Origin: Pontibaca salina
Lineage (GTDB): Bacteria; Pseudomonadota; Alphaproteobacteria; Rhodobacterales; Rhodobacteraceae
Direction of reading: 5' to 3'
Assembly: GCF_016307205.1 (NCBI RefSeq)
Contig: NZ_JAEIJD010000003.1
Coordinates: forward strand, 1-64,000
Length of the DNA stretch: 64,000 nt
Shown here: in pieces, positions 8,882-17,641 of the stretch
How positions within the stretch are numbered: position 1 is the first letter of the stretch
Layout of the letters: the number at the start of each line of letters is the position of its first letter
Made by a program: the position numbers and the translations under genes
Notes under the pieces: model-generated
The model's database searches: none
The model's input: the letters and a program-made list of their open reading frames with translations, nothing else
What the model was told of the DNA's origin: nothing

Positions 8882-9790
8882 TCAGCCGCGATCGGCCAAT
8901 GAAAGGGTATGATCACGCAGCCATGCCATGAAGCCGCGCGGATCGGTCTCCAGCAAGGCCATCTGCTCGTCACTGAGCGGCGGGCCGACCACGGGCGCTT
9001 GCGGCTTTTTGCAGGAACGCACGATTTCATGCAGTAAAAGCCCCTGACGCAAGGTGGGGGAAATCCGGCAGGCGATCTGATACCAGCGTGAATTGTGCCC
9101 CGGGAAATAGATCGGCACCACCCGCGCGCCTGATCGGCGGATCATCTTGGCGGTAAAGACATTCCATTCCCGCTCAATCGGGGGACCAAACCAATTGTCT
9201 GACGACATGACCACGCCCGATGGAAACAGCGCGACGACGCCACTTTGGGAAAGATGCTCCATGGCGGCCGCGCGCATTGCAACCATCTTGCGTTGAACAT
9301 CGGGATCATGTGGGAAGGGCACCGGGATCATGAAAGATGTCGCCGCCTCGTCGAGTCCGGTCAGAACCGAGCGGGTGAGAATACGATAATCCTCTCGAAC
9401 ACGCCCGATGAGGTCAGCCAGAACCATTCCATCGACCATTCCATGCGGATGATTGGCAACCACAACGACCGGCCCGTCCACCGGAATGTTAGCGATCTGT
9501 TCTTCCGGCGTGAGCAGATCAATCCCCATAGTGTCAAGCGCGCCGCGCCAGAACTTCTGGCCGCGATAGCTCTCATTTTCCTTTTCGAAGGCGTTGACCA
9601 TGCGCAGAATCGTCAGCTTTCCGGTCATCCATTCCAAGGCACGGATTATGAATCTGGTCCGGGGATTGTCGAACGAATTGGCATAGGTCAGTGTGCGCCG
9701 ATCATAGACTTCGCCCGGTTGGGGTACATCCTCCCCCGCCTTGCCAAGGGTGCTGCCGTCTTGCGTGGTGTCTGCCACTGCTAATTTCAT
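8882..9790 (-). CDS. Lysophospholipid acyltransferase family protein (PlsC-like)
   Basis: 302 aa. The central part contains an acyltransferase NHPHGMVDG block (the HX4D-like motif near residue 112), a GVVALFPSGVVMSS segment resembling the FPEG region, and GARVVPIYFPGHNSRWYQ. It likely transfers an acyl group to a lysolipid acceptor at the inner face of the membrane. Some alphaproteobacterial relatives make ornithine lipids (OlsA-like), but nothing here fixes the substrate. It follows the HPr gene on the same strand, 17 nt away, and may be the last gene of that operon. It converges with hbd. Confidence 0.85.
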   Translation of the reverse strand: MKLAVADTTQDGSTLGKAGEDVPQPGEVYDRRTLTYANSFDNPRTRFIIRALEWMTGKLTILRMVNAFEKENESYRGQKFWRGALDTMGIDLLTPEEQIANIPVDGPVVVVANHPHGMVDGMVLADLIGRVREDYRILTRSVLTGLDEAATSFMIPVPFPHDPDVQRKMVAMRAAAMEHLSQSGVVALFPSGVVMSSDNWFGPPIEREWNVFTAKMIRRSGARVVPIYFPGHNSRWYQIACRISPTLRQGLLLHEIVRSCKKPQAPVVGPPLSDEQMALLETDPRGFMAWLRDHTLSLADRG

Positions 9791-9807
9791 TCCTTAGGGT
9801 CGGGGGC

Positions 9808-10077
9808 TTAAAACCCTTCTCCGAACTTGTCCGCAACGAGGGCTTCAAGTGCTTCGGCAAGCGCCTCGGCATCCGGACCGCTGGTCCGGACCTCAATAGT
9901 CGTTCCCCGCGATGCTGCCAACATCAAAAGCCCCATGATACTGTCGCCTGACGCCGACAAGCCGTCGCGCGACACCTCGGCGCAAGCATCGAACCCTTCG
10001 ACCACTTCGACCAGCTTTGCGGATGCCCGCGCATGCAAGCCTTTTTCGTTTACGATTTTCAATGTTCGCTGGGTCAT
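9808..10077 (-). CDS. ptsH: HPr family phosphocarrier protein
   Basis: 89 aa. The start at 10077 (MTQRTLKIVN) puts the phospho-histidine exactly at His15 (KGLHARASA) and the HPr-kinase target serine exactly at Ser46 (GDSIMGLLML), the canonical numbering. An alternative ATG at 10098 overlaps the EIIA stop (ATGA) and would add 7 residues. HPr relays phosphate from enzyme I; here it is the partner of EIIA-Man and the substrate of HprK encoded upstream. No enzyme I or EIIB/EIIC gene is nearby, so the pathway is probably regulatory rather than a sugar importer. Confidence 0.93.
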   Translation of the reverse strand: MTQRTLKIVNEKGLHARASAKLVEVVEGFDACAEVSRDGLSASGDSIMGLLMLAASRGTTIEVRTSGPDAEALAEALEALVADKFGEGF

Positions 10078-10094
10078 GGTGATCATCCGGGCCG

Positions 10095-10487
10095 TCATTC
10101 GGCGCTTATATTTTTAGTATTAATGTATTTACGCCCCGCCTCCATAGCCGAGCGTGCGGCGTCGGCCACCGGCAGGTGACGGCTTTTGGCCAGTTTTATC
10201 AGCATCGGAAGATTGGCCCCATAAAGAATCCGCCGGTTGGTGACACGTCCGGCCTTCATGCTGAGATTGGAGGGCGAGCCGCCGAACAAATCGGTGACCA
10301 ATATGACCCCGCCACCGGTATCGACCGCATCTGCGGCGCAGGCGATCTCGCGCTCTTTCTCGGCCCGGTTATGGTCGGCTTCGATGGACACGGCTGCCAG
10401 CCCCGGCTGTGAACCGACGACATGCACCATTGCAGCAAGATATTCCCGTGCCAGCCCGCCATGGGCAACGATCACGATTCCGATCAC
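10095..10487 (-). CDS. manX: PTS EIIA component, mannose/fructose (EIIA-Man) type
   Basis: 130 aa, a single EIIA-Man domain. The phospho-acceptor is His9 ([10 protein letters not shown]), and the loop [11 protein letters not shown] is characteristic of the family. It receives phosphate from HPr. In alphaproteobacteria this domain occurs as a stand-alone protein beside hprK and is thought to signal metabolic state rather than transport mannose. It overlaps both neighbours: its start overlaps the end of rapZ (10484-10487), and its stop overlaps a possible ATG of the HPr gene. The symbol follows domain similarity only. Confidence 0.92.
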   Translation of the reverse strand: MIGIVIVAHGGLAREYLAAMVHVVGSQPGLAAVSIEADHNRAEKEREIACAADAVDTGGGVILVTDLFGGSPSNLSMKAGRVTNRRILYGANLPMLIKLAKSRHLPVADAARSAMEAGRKYINTKNISAE

Positions 10488-11380
10488 ACCGGCCTCTCAT
10501 CCGTTTTGCGGCGCTCTAGCTCACGATGTCTTATTGACACCTGGCGCCCATCCTCTGCAAGGGCTTTGGCCAGCCCTTCGACCATGGCGACCGACCGGTG
10601 TTGCCCGCCTGTGCAGCCAAAAGCAATCGACAGATGCGCTTTGCCCTCGTCCATATAGGCGGGCAGCAGCAGCCGAGTCAGGTCCAGCACCCGGTCGAAA
10701 AACGGTGTGAACAACGGATCTTGCGCCACATGCGCGCGAACGTCTTCATCGCGGCCATCCAAAGCGCGTAATTCGGCCACCCAATGGGGATTGGCCAGAA
10801 ATCGGCAATCGAAGACCATGTCGATGCCCCGCGGCAGCCCGCGCTTATAAGAAAACGAATGCAGCGACAGCGCCAGCGGGAGTCCCGAGCGCGGTGCAAA
10901 CAGGTGCTCGATCTCGGCGCGCAACTGATGCACGTTCAGTTCCGACGTATCAACCAGCGTATCTGCACGCACCCGGATCGCCACCAGCAGATCCCTCTCG
11001 CGCGCGACTCCGATTTCCGGGCTTTCTCCGGGTGCCATCGGGTGCCGGCGGCGGGTTTCGGAAAACCGGCGCAGCAGGATCTCCGTCCGGCAATCAAGAT
11101 AAAGCACGGTCAGATCCATATCCGGTCGCACCGACAACCGGTCGATCATTTCGATCAGCGGCATCGTGGCAAAATCGCGGTTTCGCGTATCGATGCCCAA
11201 GGCCATCGGGCGCACCGTCGGCGGCCCCTCCAGAAGGCGCGGTAAAAGATGCAGGGGCAGATTGTCGATCGCCTCATATCCCAGATCTTCGAGAACATTG
11301 ATAGCGGTCGACCGTCCGGCGCCCGAAGGGCCAGTCACCAGCACCAGCCGTGTATTCGAAGGCACCTGCCCACCGTTCAT
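10484..11380 (-). CDS. rapZ: RNase adapter / nucleotide-binding protein RapZ
   Basis: 298 aa. The N-terminal P-loop GPSGAGRS is at residues 17-24, followed by [12 protein letters not shown]. The C-terminal domain has FSYKRGLP and the [10 protein letters not shown] signature. In enterobacteria RapZ binds an sRNA and recruits RNase E to control amino-sugar synthesis; in alphaproteobacteria its partner RNA is not established, and the gene is kept in the hprK-EIIA-HPr cluster as here. It overlaps hprK by 4 nt (11377-11380) and EIIA by 4 nt, so it is translated in a coupled chain. Confidence 0.95.
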   Translation of the reverse strand: MNGGQVPSNTRLVLVTGPSGAGRSTAINVLEDLGYEAIDNLPLHLLPRLLEGPPTVRPMALGIDTRNRDFATMPLIEMIDRLSVRPDMDLTVLYLDCRTEILLRRFSETRRRHPMAPGESPEIGVARERDLLVAIRVRADTLVDTSELNVHQLRAEIEHLFAPRSGLPLALSLHSFSYKRGLPRGIDMVFDCRFLANPHWVAELRALDGRDEDVRAHVAQDPLFTPFFDRVLDLTRLLLPAYMDEGKAHLSIAFGCTGGQHRSVAMVEGLAKALAEDGRQVSIRHRELERRKTDERPV

Positions 11381-11799
11381 GTTTCTTGCCGTCCCTCCTT
11401 GAGGTACTGCATCAGCATTGATGCAAAATGTATGTTTTCAACACGATAAAGCAAGGGCAGTTCCTGCTCTAGAAGCCGTGTGTGACGGAATGGCGGCAGG
11501 CGGTGGGATTCGGTGTGGTCCAGATCGACCACCAGATCAAGCGCGGCCTGCTCCGTCGCTTGGGCATTCAGAAGGCCAATGCCGCGCGCCTCGATCAACC
11601 CGCGTATCGGGACAGGGGCGCTGGCCATCACGCGATCCCCTCTCCGCCGCAAAATGGTTCGATCGTCAGCGACCAGACGCGCGCCCAAGGCCATAAATGC
11701 CAGCGCAAGCGAGGACTTTCCGCTGCCTGATGCCCCCCGGATCAGCAGCCCGCGCCCGTGTGCCGCCACACAACTGGCATGGACAATAACTTCCTCCAT
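11377..11799 (-). CDS. hprK: HPr kinase/phosphorylase, short C-terminal-domain form
   Basis: 140 aa from the ATG at 11799, which overlaps the chvG stop by one base (TGATG). Only the catalytic domain is present: the P-loop GASGSGKS is at residues 22-29, and the HprK signature is [11 protein letters not shown]. Firmicute HprK is about 310 aa with an extra N-terminal domain; the short form is normal in alphaproteobacteria, where it phosphorylates Ser46 of HPr. The target Ser46 is present in the HPr encoded downstream. A longer in-frame start at 11883 would lie inside chvG and is not favoured. Confidence 0.93.
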   Translation of the reverse strand: MEEVIVHASCVAAHGRGLLIRGASGSGKSSLALAFMALGARLVADDRTILRRRGDRVMASAPVPIRGLIEARGIGLLNAQATEQAALDLVVDLDHTESHRLPPFRHTRLLEQELPLLYRVENIHFASMLMQYLKEGRQET

Positions 11800-12347
11800 C
11801 AACGTGGAAGGCTCTCGACAAATCGCGCGCCGGACGGTTCCGAAATGATATCCGCCTTGGTCGGGCGGATATTTTCGGCCCACAGAATGCCATCATATGC
11901 CTCGATAAGCTGACGGAAAATCGCAAGCCCAAGCCCTGATTTGTTGCCGATATTCTGTTCCGGGCGCTGCGAATAGAAGCGCGGGAGAACCATGTCCAGA
12001 AGATCACGACTTTGCTGCTCTTCCTGCCCCGACTCTGCATCCAAGCGCGAGGCTCGGGCGATATCGCTGGCCGACCGGTGGAGACGGCGCATATCATGGT
12101 TAATCACATCCAGAAGCCTCTCACGCTGATCATCGCGCCCGACCCGGCGCAAGGTATTGACCGCCGATTGCAGGCTCGCAAGCGGAGTCTTGATCTCAGG
12201 TGCGATATCGGCGGCGAATTGTTCACGTCCCTTGAGCCGAGTATAAAGTGCCGCCACCATTTCGCACAAGGCACGACCGAGGCGGCCCTCGACTATGCGG
12301 GTGGTGCTGTCACCGGTTAATTCAGCGGAAGATGCCGTATCACCCAC
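11799..12347 (-). CDS. chvG: Degenerate ChvG-type histidine kinase remnant
   Basis: 182 codons from a GTG at 12347 with AAAGGA upstream. Position (between chvI and hprK) and residues identify it as ChvG, whose normal form is over 500 aa with two membrane helices, a periplasmic sensor, HAMP, DHp and ATPase domains. Here the sensor and membrane part are absent and only a HAMP/DHp stretch remains. The H-box reads FAADIAPEIKTPLAS, with Pro50 where the phospho-acceptor His is expected. After LLDMV the sequence jumps to RFYSQRPEQNIGNKSGLGLA, so the N-box and G1 box are missing while the G2 box (SGLGLAI) remains. It cannot autophosphorylate. The frame is open and coupled to hprK, so it is either a decaying gene or a repurposed regulator. 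Confidence 0.8.
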   Translation of the reverse strand: MGDTASSAELTGDSTTRIVEGRLGRALCEMVAALYTRLKGREQFAADIAPEIKTPLASLQSAVNTLRRVGRDDQRERLLDVINHDMRRLHRSASDIARASRLDAESGQEEQQSRDLLDMVLPRFYSQRPEQNIGNKSGLGLAIFRQLIEAYDGILWAENIRPTKADIISEPSGARFVESLPR

Positions 12348-12388
12348 GGACGATCCTTTCGCACGGCGGGCAAGGCCCGGCAGTCGGC

Positions 12389-13090
12389 CTAGTCCTCGTT
12401 ATATCTGTATCCGACGCCATATAGTGTCTCGATCGCCGCAAACTCGGGGTCTACCGATCGCAGTTTCTTGCGCAGCCGTTTGATATGACTATCGATTGTC
12501 CGGTCATCGACATAAACCTGATTGCCATAGGCGACTTCCATCAACTGATCGCGGCTTTTGACAAAGCCGGGGCGCTGCGCCAGCGCGTGCAGCAATCGGA
12601 ATCCGGTGGCGGTCAGTATCACGTCACGGCCGCGCCATGTTACATTGTGGCGCAATGAGTCCATACGCAACGGGCCACGGGTCATCACGTGGTGCTCGGC
12701 GCCGCTTTCATTTTTGGTGGCCGCGGTTATTTCCTGACGCCGCAACAAGGCACGAATACGCTCGACCAGCAGCCGGTGTGAAAACGGCTTTGTCACGTAG
12801 TCGTCGGCCCCCAAGCGCAGCCCCATAACCTCGTCGAGTTCTTCGTTTCTTGCCGTTAGCAGTATCACTGGCATCTGGGTTTTCTGGCGTAGACGCTGCA
12901 ACAACTCCATGCCGTCCATCCGCGGCATCTTGATGTCCAAAATCCCCATGTCCGGCATCCTGCGGCTGAACGCCTCCAATGCTGCTTGTCCGTCACGATG
13001 GGCTTCGACACCGAATCCTTCCGCCTCCAGCGCCATTGAAACCGACGTCAAGATATTCCTGTCATCATCAACCAATCCGATCCTTAGCAT
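12389..13090 (-). CDS. chvI: OmpR/PhoB-family response regulator ChvI
   Basis: 233 aa: receiver domain (1-120) plus winged-helix DNA-binding domain (135-233). The acidic pocket (VDDD, residues 7-10), phospho-acceptor Asp52 ([12 protein letters not shown]), Thr79 and Lys101 (TKPF) are all present, so the receiver looks functional. The output domain has [16 protein letters not shown] and [10 protein letters not shown]. ChvG/ChvI controls envelope, acid-response and central-carbon genes in rhizobia and Agrobacterium, where pckA is the neighbour, as here. Its usual kinase is crippled in this genome, so the source of phosphate is an open question. Confidence 0.93.
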   Translation of the reverse strand: MLRIGLVDDDRNILTSVSMALEAEGFGVEAHRDGQAALEAFSRRMPDMGILDIKMPRMDGMELLQRLRQKTQMPVILLTARNEELDEVMGLRLGADDYVTKPFSHRLLVERIRALLRRQEITAATKNESGAEHHVMTRGPLRMDSLRHNVTWRGRDVILTATGFRLLHALAQRPGFVKSRDQLMEVAYGNQVYVDDRTIDSHIKRLRKKLRSVDPEFAAIETLYGVGYRYNED

Positions 13091-13400
13091 CTGAACGCCC
13101 CTCTACCGCATATCCGTCATTCGTTGCGTTCGGTGCGCTATCGCATCACCGCGAATCACCCTGACGATCTGCGTCTATTGAGCCAAAAACTTCTTAGTAA
13201 TGACTGAATTGCCGCAGTTTCGCCCAACTCCGCGAACCGCCCGATAAATGGTGGCGCTAAACCTTAGGGTGATGGCGCTAACTGTGCCAGACGGTCCTGT
13301 TCAGCTTACAAAACAACGTGCTAAGACCTTCTATACGGATGTCGGAAAACAGTTTGTGCTCCGCAATCATTCTCAAATCGTCGGCACAGGAGACGGAAAA
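13091..13400. promoter_or_regulatory. chvI-pckA divergent intergenic region
   Basis: 310 nt between the divergent starts of chvI and pckA. It holds the promoters of both. The only conspicuous pattern is a tandem repeat of GGCGCTAA at 13253-13260 and 13274-13281, listed separately. I could not pick unambiguous -35/-10 boxes. Frames that extend pckA upstream to 13248 lack ribosome sites and family similarity. Confidence 0.55.
13248..13285 (+). promoter_or_regulatory. Tandem operator-like repeat upstream of pckA
   Basis: ATGGTGGCGCTAA (13248-13260) and GTGATGGCGCTAAC (13269-13282) share GGCGCTAA at an exact 21-bp spacing, two helical turns. GCGCTAAC matches the right half of the LacI-family palindrome TGTTAGCGCTAACA described for the central-carbon regulator CceR of Rhodobacter sphaeroides; the left halves match poorly. 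It is a candidate binding site for a regulator of gluconeogenesis. The similarity judgement is mine and untested. Confidence 0.4.
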
Positions 13401-14999
13401 ATGACAGTTGGACGGGTCAACCCGAAATTTCGCCTTGAAGATCAAGGAATCAATGGGCTGGGAAACGTCTATTACAACCTGATCGAGCCGGCGCTGGTCG
13501 AAGCGGCGCTTGAACATGGTGAAGGCACGCTTGGTCAAGGCGGCACGCTGCTGGTCACCACGGGCAAGTTTACCGGCCGCTCGCCGAACGACAAACACGT
13601 GGTAAAAACCGACAGCGTGAGCGACTCGATCTGGTGGGAAAACAACGCGGCCATGTCGCCCGCGGGATTCGACGCTCTTTATACCGACATGCTGGAGCAT
13701 ATGAAGGGCCGTGATTACTTCGTGCAGGATCTGATCGGCGGCGCCGACCAAGCTCATTCGATCAATATGCGCATGGTCACAGAACTGGCGTGGCACAGCC
13801 TGTTCATCCGCCACATGCTGCGCCGTCCAGACAGCGAGGCGTTGGATGATTTCACCGCCGATTTCACCGTCATCAACTGCCCTAGTTTCCGCGCCGATCC
13901 AAAGAAACACGATTGCCGCAGTGAAACCGTGATCGCGATGAATTTCGACCGCAAGCTGATCCTGATTGGTGGCACCGAATATGCCGGCGAGAACAAGAAA
14001 TCGGTGTTCACGCTGCTGAACTACCTGCTGCCGGAACAGGACGTCATGCCGATGCACTGCTCGGCCAACCATGCGCCGGGCAATCCGGTGGACTCGGCGG
14101 TGTTCTTCGGCCTGTCGGGCACCGGCAAGACCACGCTGTCGGCTGATCCCGAACGCGTGCTGATTGGAGACGACGAGCACGGCTGGTCCGACCGTGGCAT
14201 TTTCAACTTCGAGGGCGGCTGCTATGCCAAGACCATCAGCCTGAGCCGCGAAGCCGAGCCGGAGATTTATGCAACGACCACGAAATTCGCCACCGTGATT
14301 GAAAATATGGTTTTCGATCCCGACACGCTGGAACTGGATTTCGAGGATGACAGCCTGACCGCGAACATGCGTTGCGCCTATCCGATGCACTATATCTCGA
14401 ACGCCTCTTCAACAGCGATTGGCGGGCATCCCAAGAACATCATCATGCTAACCTGCGACGCCTTTGGTGTTCTGCCGCCTATTGCGCGGCTGACCCCGGC
14501 ACAGGCAATGTATCACTTCCTGTCCGGCTTTACCTCCAAGGTGGCCGGAACCGAACGCGGAGTCACCGAACCCGAACCGACGTTCAGCACCTGTTTCGGT
14601 GCCCCCTTCATGCCCCGCCGCCCCGAAGTTTACGGTAACCTGCTGCGTGAAAAGATTGCCCAGCACGGCGCGACCTGCTGGCTGGTCAATACCGGCTGGA
14701 CCGGTGGCGCCCATGGCACCGGCTCGCGCATGCCGATCCACGCCACCCGCGCGCTGCTGACCGCCGCGCTGGATGGCACCTTGACCGAAGGGCAATTCCG
14801 CAAGGACGAGAATTTCGGCTTCGAGGTGCCGCTCACCGCACCGAACGTACCCGAAGTGCTGCTCAACCCCCGCCGCACATGGGACAACCCCGAATCCTAT
14901 GACCGGCAAGCCGCCCGACTGGTCGAATTGTTCGCCAACAATTTCGAACAATATCTGCCCTATATTGATGACGACGTGAAAGCCGTTAAGATTGGCTGA
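13401..14999 (+). CDS. pckA: Phosphoenolpyruvate carboxykinase (ATP)
   Basis: 532 aa from the ATG at 13401, preceded by AGGAGACGG; this equals the typical length. It converts oxaloacetate plus ATP to phosphoenolpyruvate, CO2 and ADP, the first step of gluconeogenesis. The kinase-1a loop GLSGTGKT is at 237-244, the metal-binding LIGDDEHGW follows, and [10 protein letters not shown] (56-65) and NTGWTGG are present. It stands divergent to chvI, as in other alphaproteobacteria, and ends in a strong terminator. Tandem GGCGCTAA repeats upstream suggest control by carbon status. Confidence 0.97.
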   Translation: MTVGRVNPKFRLEDQGINGLGNVYYNLIEPALVEAALEHGEGTLGQGGTLLVTTGKFTGRSPNDKHVVKTDSVSDSIWWENNAAMSPAGFDALYTDMLEHMKGRDYFVQDLIGGADQAHSINMRMVTELAWHSLFIRHMLRRPDSEALDDFTADFTVINCPSFRADPKKHDCRSETVIAMNFDRKLILIGGTEYAGENKKSVFTLLNYLLPEQDVMPMHCSANHAPGNPVDSAVFFGLSGTGKTTLSADPERVLIGDDEHGWSDRGIFNFEGGCYAKTISLSREAEPEIYATTTKFATVIENMVFDPDTLELDFEDDSLTANMRCAYPMHYISNASSTAIGGHPKNIIMLTCDAFGVLPPIARLTPAQAMYHFLSGFTSKVAGTERGVTEPEPTFSTCFGAPFMPRRPEVYGNLLREKIAQHGATCWLVNTGWTGGAHGTGSRMPIHATRALLTAALDGTLTEGQFRKDENFGFEVPLTAPNVPEVLLNPRRTWDNPESYDRQAARLVELFANNFEQYLPYIDDDVKAVKIG

Positions 15000-15021
15000 C
15001 CGCTCATCACCTTAAATTCAG

Positions 15022-15057
15022 AACGCCCCGCACCAAAATGCGGGGCGTTTTCCTTTC
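15022..15057 (+). terminator. Strong intrinsic terminator of pckA
   Basis: A perfect 11-bp stem aacgccccgca / tgcggggcgtt (15022-15032 and 15039-15049) with a 6-nt loop (ccaaaa) is followed by TTCCTTTC. It begins 22 nt after the pckA stop. Confidence 0.88.
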
Positions 15058-15186
15058 TGCGCTGATGACAGCCACAGCAACCGGTCGCGCAACTATCATT
15101 CGAACTGGTGCCGCCTTTAGTATTTATGTTGCGCCGCAGCTGCGAAGTGATTAGGACCGAATCCGTGCGACAGAAGGAATAGAGCC

Positions 15187-16884
15187 ATGGCCCATGACGG
15201 ACAGGACCCGACTATGAACGATATTGCAGAAACCGCCACGATCCTGCCGGATCTTCTGACCCTGACCCGCGCGACATTAAACCCCGTAGATGTGGTCTTT
15301 GAAACCGCGCGCGACCGGCTGCGCAATCAGGTCAGCACAGATGGCCGCGTTTCCGGCGCACTGGTCGAGGCCCAACAATCCGCCGCCCACGGGCTGGCCT
15401 GGCTGGAAACCTACCGTCAGAGCCTGACGCAAATGCAGGCTTGGGCCGAACGGCTGAACGACCAAGGCCGCTTGAGCGAGATGGAGAAACTGATTCACCA
15501 GATCGCATTCGGTGAATATCTCTCGCAGATCGCCGGCGGCATTCCGATGAGCCAAGGCGAGATCATCCGGCTTCAGGATATGGGGCTCTCACAAGACGAG
15601 CGGCGCGCTTTGATGACCCCGGAGGTCGTCGCGCTGTGCGAGACTGGCAACAACCAGAATGCCCGCACCCGCCTTGTGGAACTGATGCAGGACCAGACCG
15701 CCAATGCCACCTTCGGGGCCACCGGGCTGGACGAGGAACTGGAGATGATCCGCGACCAGTTCCGCCGCTATGCCAGCGAAAAAATCGCCCCCTTCGCCCA
15801 TGACTGGCACCTCAAGGACGAGTTGATTCCGATGGAGGTGATCGAGGAATTGGCCGAAATGGGCGTGTTCGGCCTGACCATCCCCGAAGAACACGGCGGG
15901 CTCGGCCTGTCCAAGGCGTCGATGTGCGTGGTCAGCGAAGAATTATCGCGCGGCTATATCGGCGTCGGCTCTCTGGGCACCCGAAGCGAAATCGCTGCCG
16001 AGTTGATCCTGTGCGGTGGCACCGAGGCGCAGAAGGCGCAATGGCTGCCGAAGATCGCCAGTGCCGAGATTCTGCCCACGGCCGTATTCACCGAACCCAA
16101 TACCGGCTCGGATCTGGGCAGTTTGCGCACCCGCGCAGTCAAGGATGGCGATGATTACCGTGTCACTGGCAACAAGACCTGGATCACCCATGCCGCGCGC
16201 ACCCATGTGATGACCCTGCTGGCGCGCACGGATCCCGACAGCACCGACCATCGTGGCCTGTCGATGTTCTTGGCGGAAAAGACTCCTGGAGCGGATGCAG
16301 AGCCCTTCCCCACCGAAGGCATGACCGGCGGCGAGATCGAGGTGTTGGGCTATCGCGGCATGAAGGAATACGAACTCGGCTTCGACAATTTCCACGTCAA
16401 GGGCGAGAATCTGCTGGGCGGCGAAGAGGGCAAGGGCTTCAAACAGCTTATGGAGACCTTCGAATCGGCCCGTATCCAGACCGCGGCACGCGCCATCGGC
16501 GTGGCGCAATCGGCGCTCGACATCGCCATGCAATACGCGGTAGAGCGCAAACAGTTCGGCAAATCCCTGATCGAATTCCCGCGCGTCTCGGGCAAATTGG
16601 CGATGATGGCGGTCGAAATCATGGTGGCGCGGCAGCTGACCTATTTCAGCGCTTGGGAAAAGGACCATGGCCGCCGCTGCGACCTCGAGGCCGGCATGGC
16701 CAAATTGCTGGGCGCGCGCGTCGCTTGGGCGGCCGCCGATAACGGCCTGCAAATTCACGGTGGCAACGGCTTTGCGCTGGAATATCAGATTTCCCGCGTG
16801 CTCTGTGACGCGCGTATCCTCAACATCTTCGAGGGCGCGGCCGAGATTCAGGCACAGGTGATTGCGCGGCGTCTGCTGGGCTAA
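15187..16884 (+). CDS. mcd: Acyl-CoA dehydrogenase, probable (2S)-methylsuccinyl-CoA dehydrogenase
   Basis: 565 aa, with GAAGGA 9 nt before the ATG. The C-terminal ~390 residues are a complete acyl-CoA dehydrogenase (AVFTEPNTGSDLGSLRTRA, YAVERKQFGKSLIEFPRV, QIHGGNGFALEYQ, catalytic Glu in NIFEGAAEIQ). The ~165-residue N-terminal helical extension (HGLAWLETYRQSLTQM...QIAFGEYLSQIAGGIPMSQG) is characteristic of methylsuccinyl-CoA dehydrogenase, which makes mesaconyl-C1-CoA in the ethylmalonyl-CoA pathway and donates electrons to ETF. That places it with etfBA, the epimerase and pduO in this window. The specific substrate is inferred from the extension and size. Confidence 0.85.
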   Translation: MAHDGQDPTMNDIAETATILPDLLTLTRATLNPVDVVFETARDRLRNQVSTDGRVSGALVEAQQSAAHGLAWLETYRQSLTQMQAWAERLNDQGRLSEMEKLIHQIAFGEYLSQIAGGIPMSQGEIIRLQDMGLSQDERRALMTPEVVALCETGNNQNARTRLVELMQDQTANATFGATGLDEELEMIRDQFRRYASEKIAPFAHDWHLKDELIPMEVIEELAEMGVFGLTIPEEHGGLGLSKASMCVVSEELSRGYIGVGSLGTRSEIAAELILCGGTEAQKAQWLPKIASAEILPTAVFTEPNTGSDLGSLRTRAVKDGDDYRVTGNKTWITHAARTHVMTLLARTDPDSTDHRGLSMFLAEKTPGADAEPFPTEGMTGGEIEVLGYRGMKEYELGFDNFHVKGENLLGGEEGKGFKQLMETFESARIQTAARAIGVAQSALDIAMQYAVERKQFGKSLIEFPRVSGKLAMMAVEIMVARQLTYFSAWEKDHGRRCDLEAGMAKLLGARVAWAAADNGLQIHGGNGFALEYQISRVLCDARILNIFEGAAEIQAQVIARRLLG

Positions 16885-16892
16885 AAGCGCCC

Positions 16893-17618
16893 CTACAGCC
16901 TGCGCGCAAAGGTTTCGACAAAGCGCGCGCGGGAATCGGGCAGAGGATTATTGCCCAATGCGGGGGCAAGGTGATCGGTCAGGAAATGGCCGGTTACGCG
17001 CAAGCCTTCGGCGATTTCCTTGTCCGGTGCTGGCCCAATGCCGCGCAGGCAATCAGGCAGCGGCAACAGGCGGTGCGCCCAGTCCCCGGCCCCATCCCGC
17101 GACACCGCCCGCCCAGAGCGCGGCGAGATATAGGCCAGATTACCGGTCTCACCGGTGACGGCACAGCACGCCAGATCAAGGCCGAAACCGACCTCTTCCA
17201 GCAGCACCAGTTCCCAGTGCAGATAGGCCAGCGGCCATAGATCGTCCTGCCCCAGAAGGTCCAGCAATTGTTCGCTGCGCTGGTACAGCGCGGCATGCGC
17301 CTCGCGTTCGGGCAGGCAGAAGGACAAGAGCGCGGTCACCGCGTTCAGCCCCGCCAGCGCCAGCCGGCTGGACATCGCCGCGGCGGCGCGACTGCGCATC
17401 GGCTCGGCCCGGTAAACCCCCAGATGTTCAGGCAAGCGCGCGCGCCAGGTCAGGTCCAGTTGCGCCCCCGGTTGCAGCATCGGCGTGCTGCGCCGGCTGG
17501 CACCGCCGCGCACGACGCCCATATGACGGCCATGAGCGCTGGTGAATGCATCAATGATCGCGCCGGTCTCGCCATGCCGACGCACGCTCAGAAGAATGCC
17601 CTGATCGCGCCATTCCAT
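16893..17618 (-). CDS. recO: DNA repair protein RecO
   Basis: 241 aa. RecO anneals single strands and, with RecR, loads RecA during gap repair. The N-terminal OB fold ([34 protein letters not shown]) and the C-terminal helical domain with [17 protein letters not shown] are characteristic. The usual zinc-ribbon cysteines are reduced to a CC pair ([15 protein letters not shown]), as in some alphaproteobacteria. It is the last gene of the lepB-rnc-era-DUF1491-recO run and converges with mcd, 8 nt between stops. Confidence 0.92.
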   Translation of the reverse strand: MEWRDQGILLSVRRHGETGAIIDAFTSAHGRHMGVVRGGASRRSTPMLQPGAQLDLTWRARLPEHLGVYRAEPMRSRAAAAMSSRLALAGLNAVTALLSFCLPEREAHAALYQRSEQLLDLLGQDDLWPLAYLHWELVLLEEVGFGLDLACCAVTGETGNLAYISPRSGRAVSRDGAGDWAHRLLPLPDCLRGIGPAPDKEIAEGLRVTGHFLTDHLAPALGNNPLPDSRARFVETFARRL

Positions 17619-17641
17619 ATCGCCGCTCCTGCCGGATCCTG

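Noticed and set aside
11377-11799. Truncated hprK pseudogene
   Set aside because: The 140-aa catalytic-domain-only form is the normal alphaproteobacterial version, and its P-loop and signature are intact.
11799-12347. Sequencing error or frameshift as the explanation of the short chvG
   Set aside because: The frame is continuous, starts with a ribosome site and ends in an overlap with hprK; only 41 nt separate it from chvI, so no missing coding sequence is hidden upstream. The His-to-Pro change and the internal deletion are both in frame.
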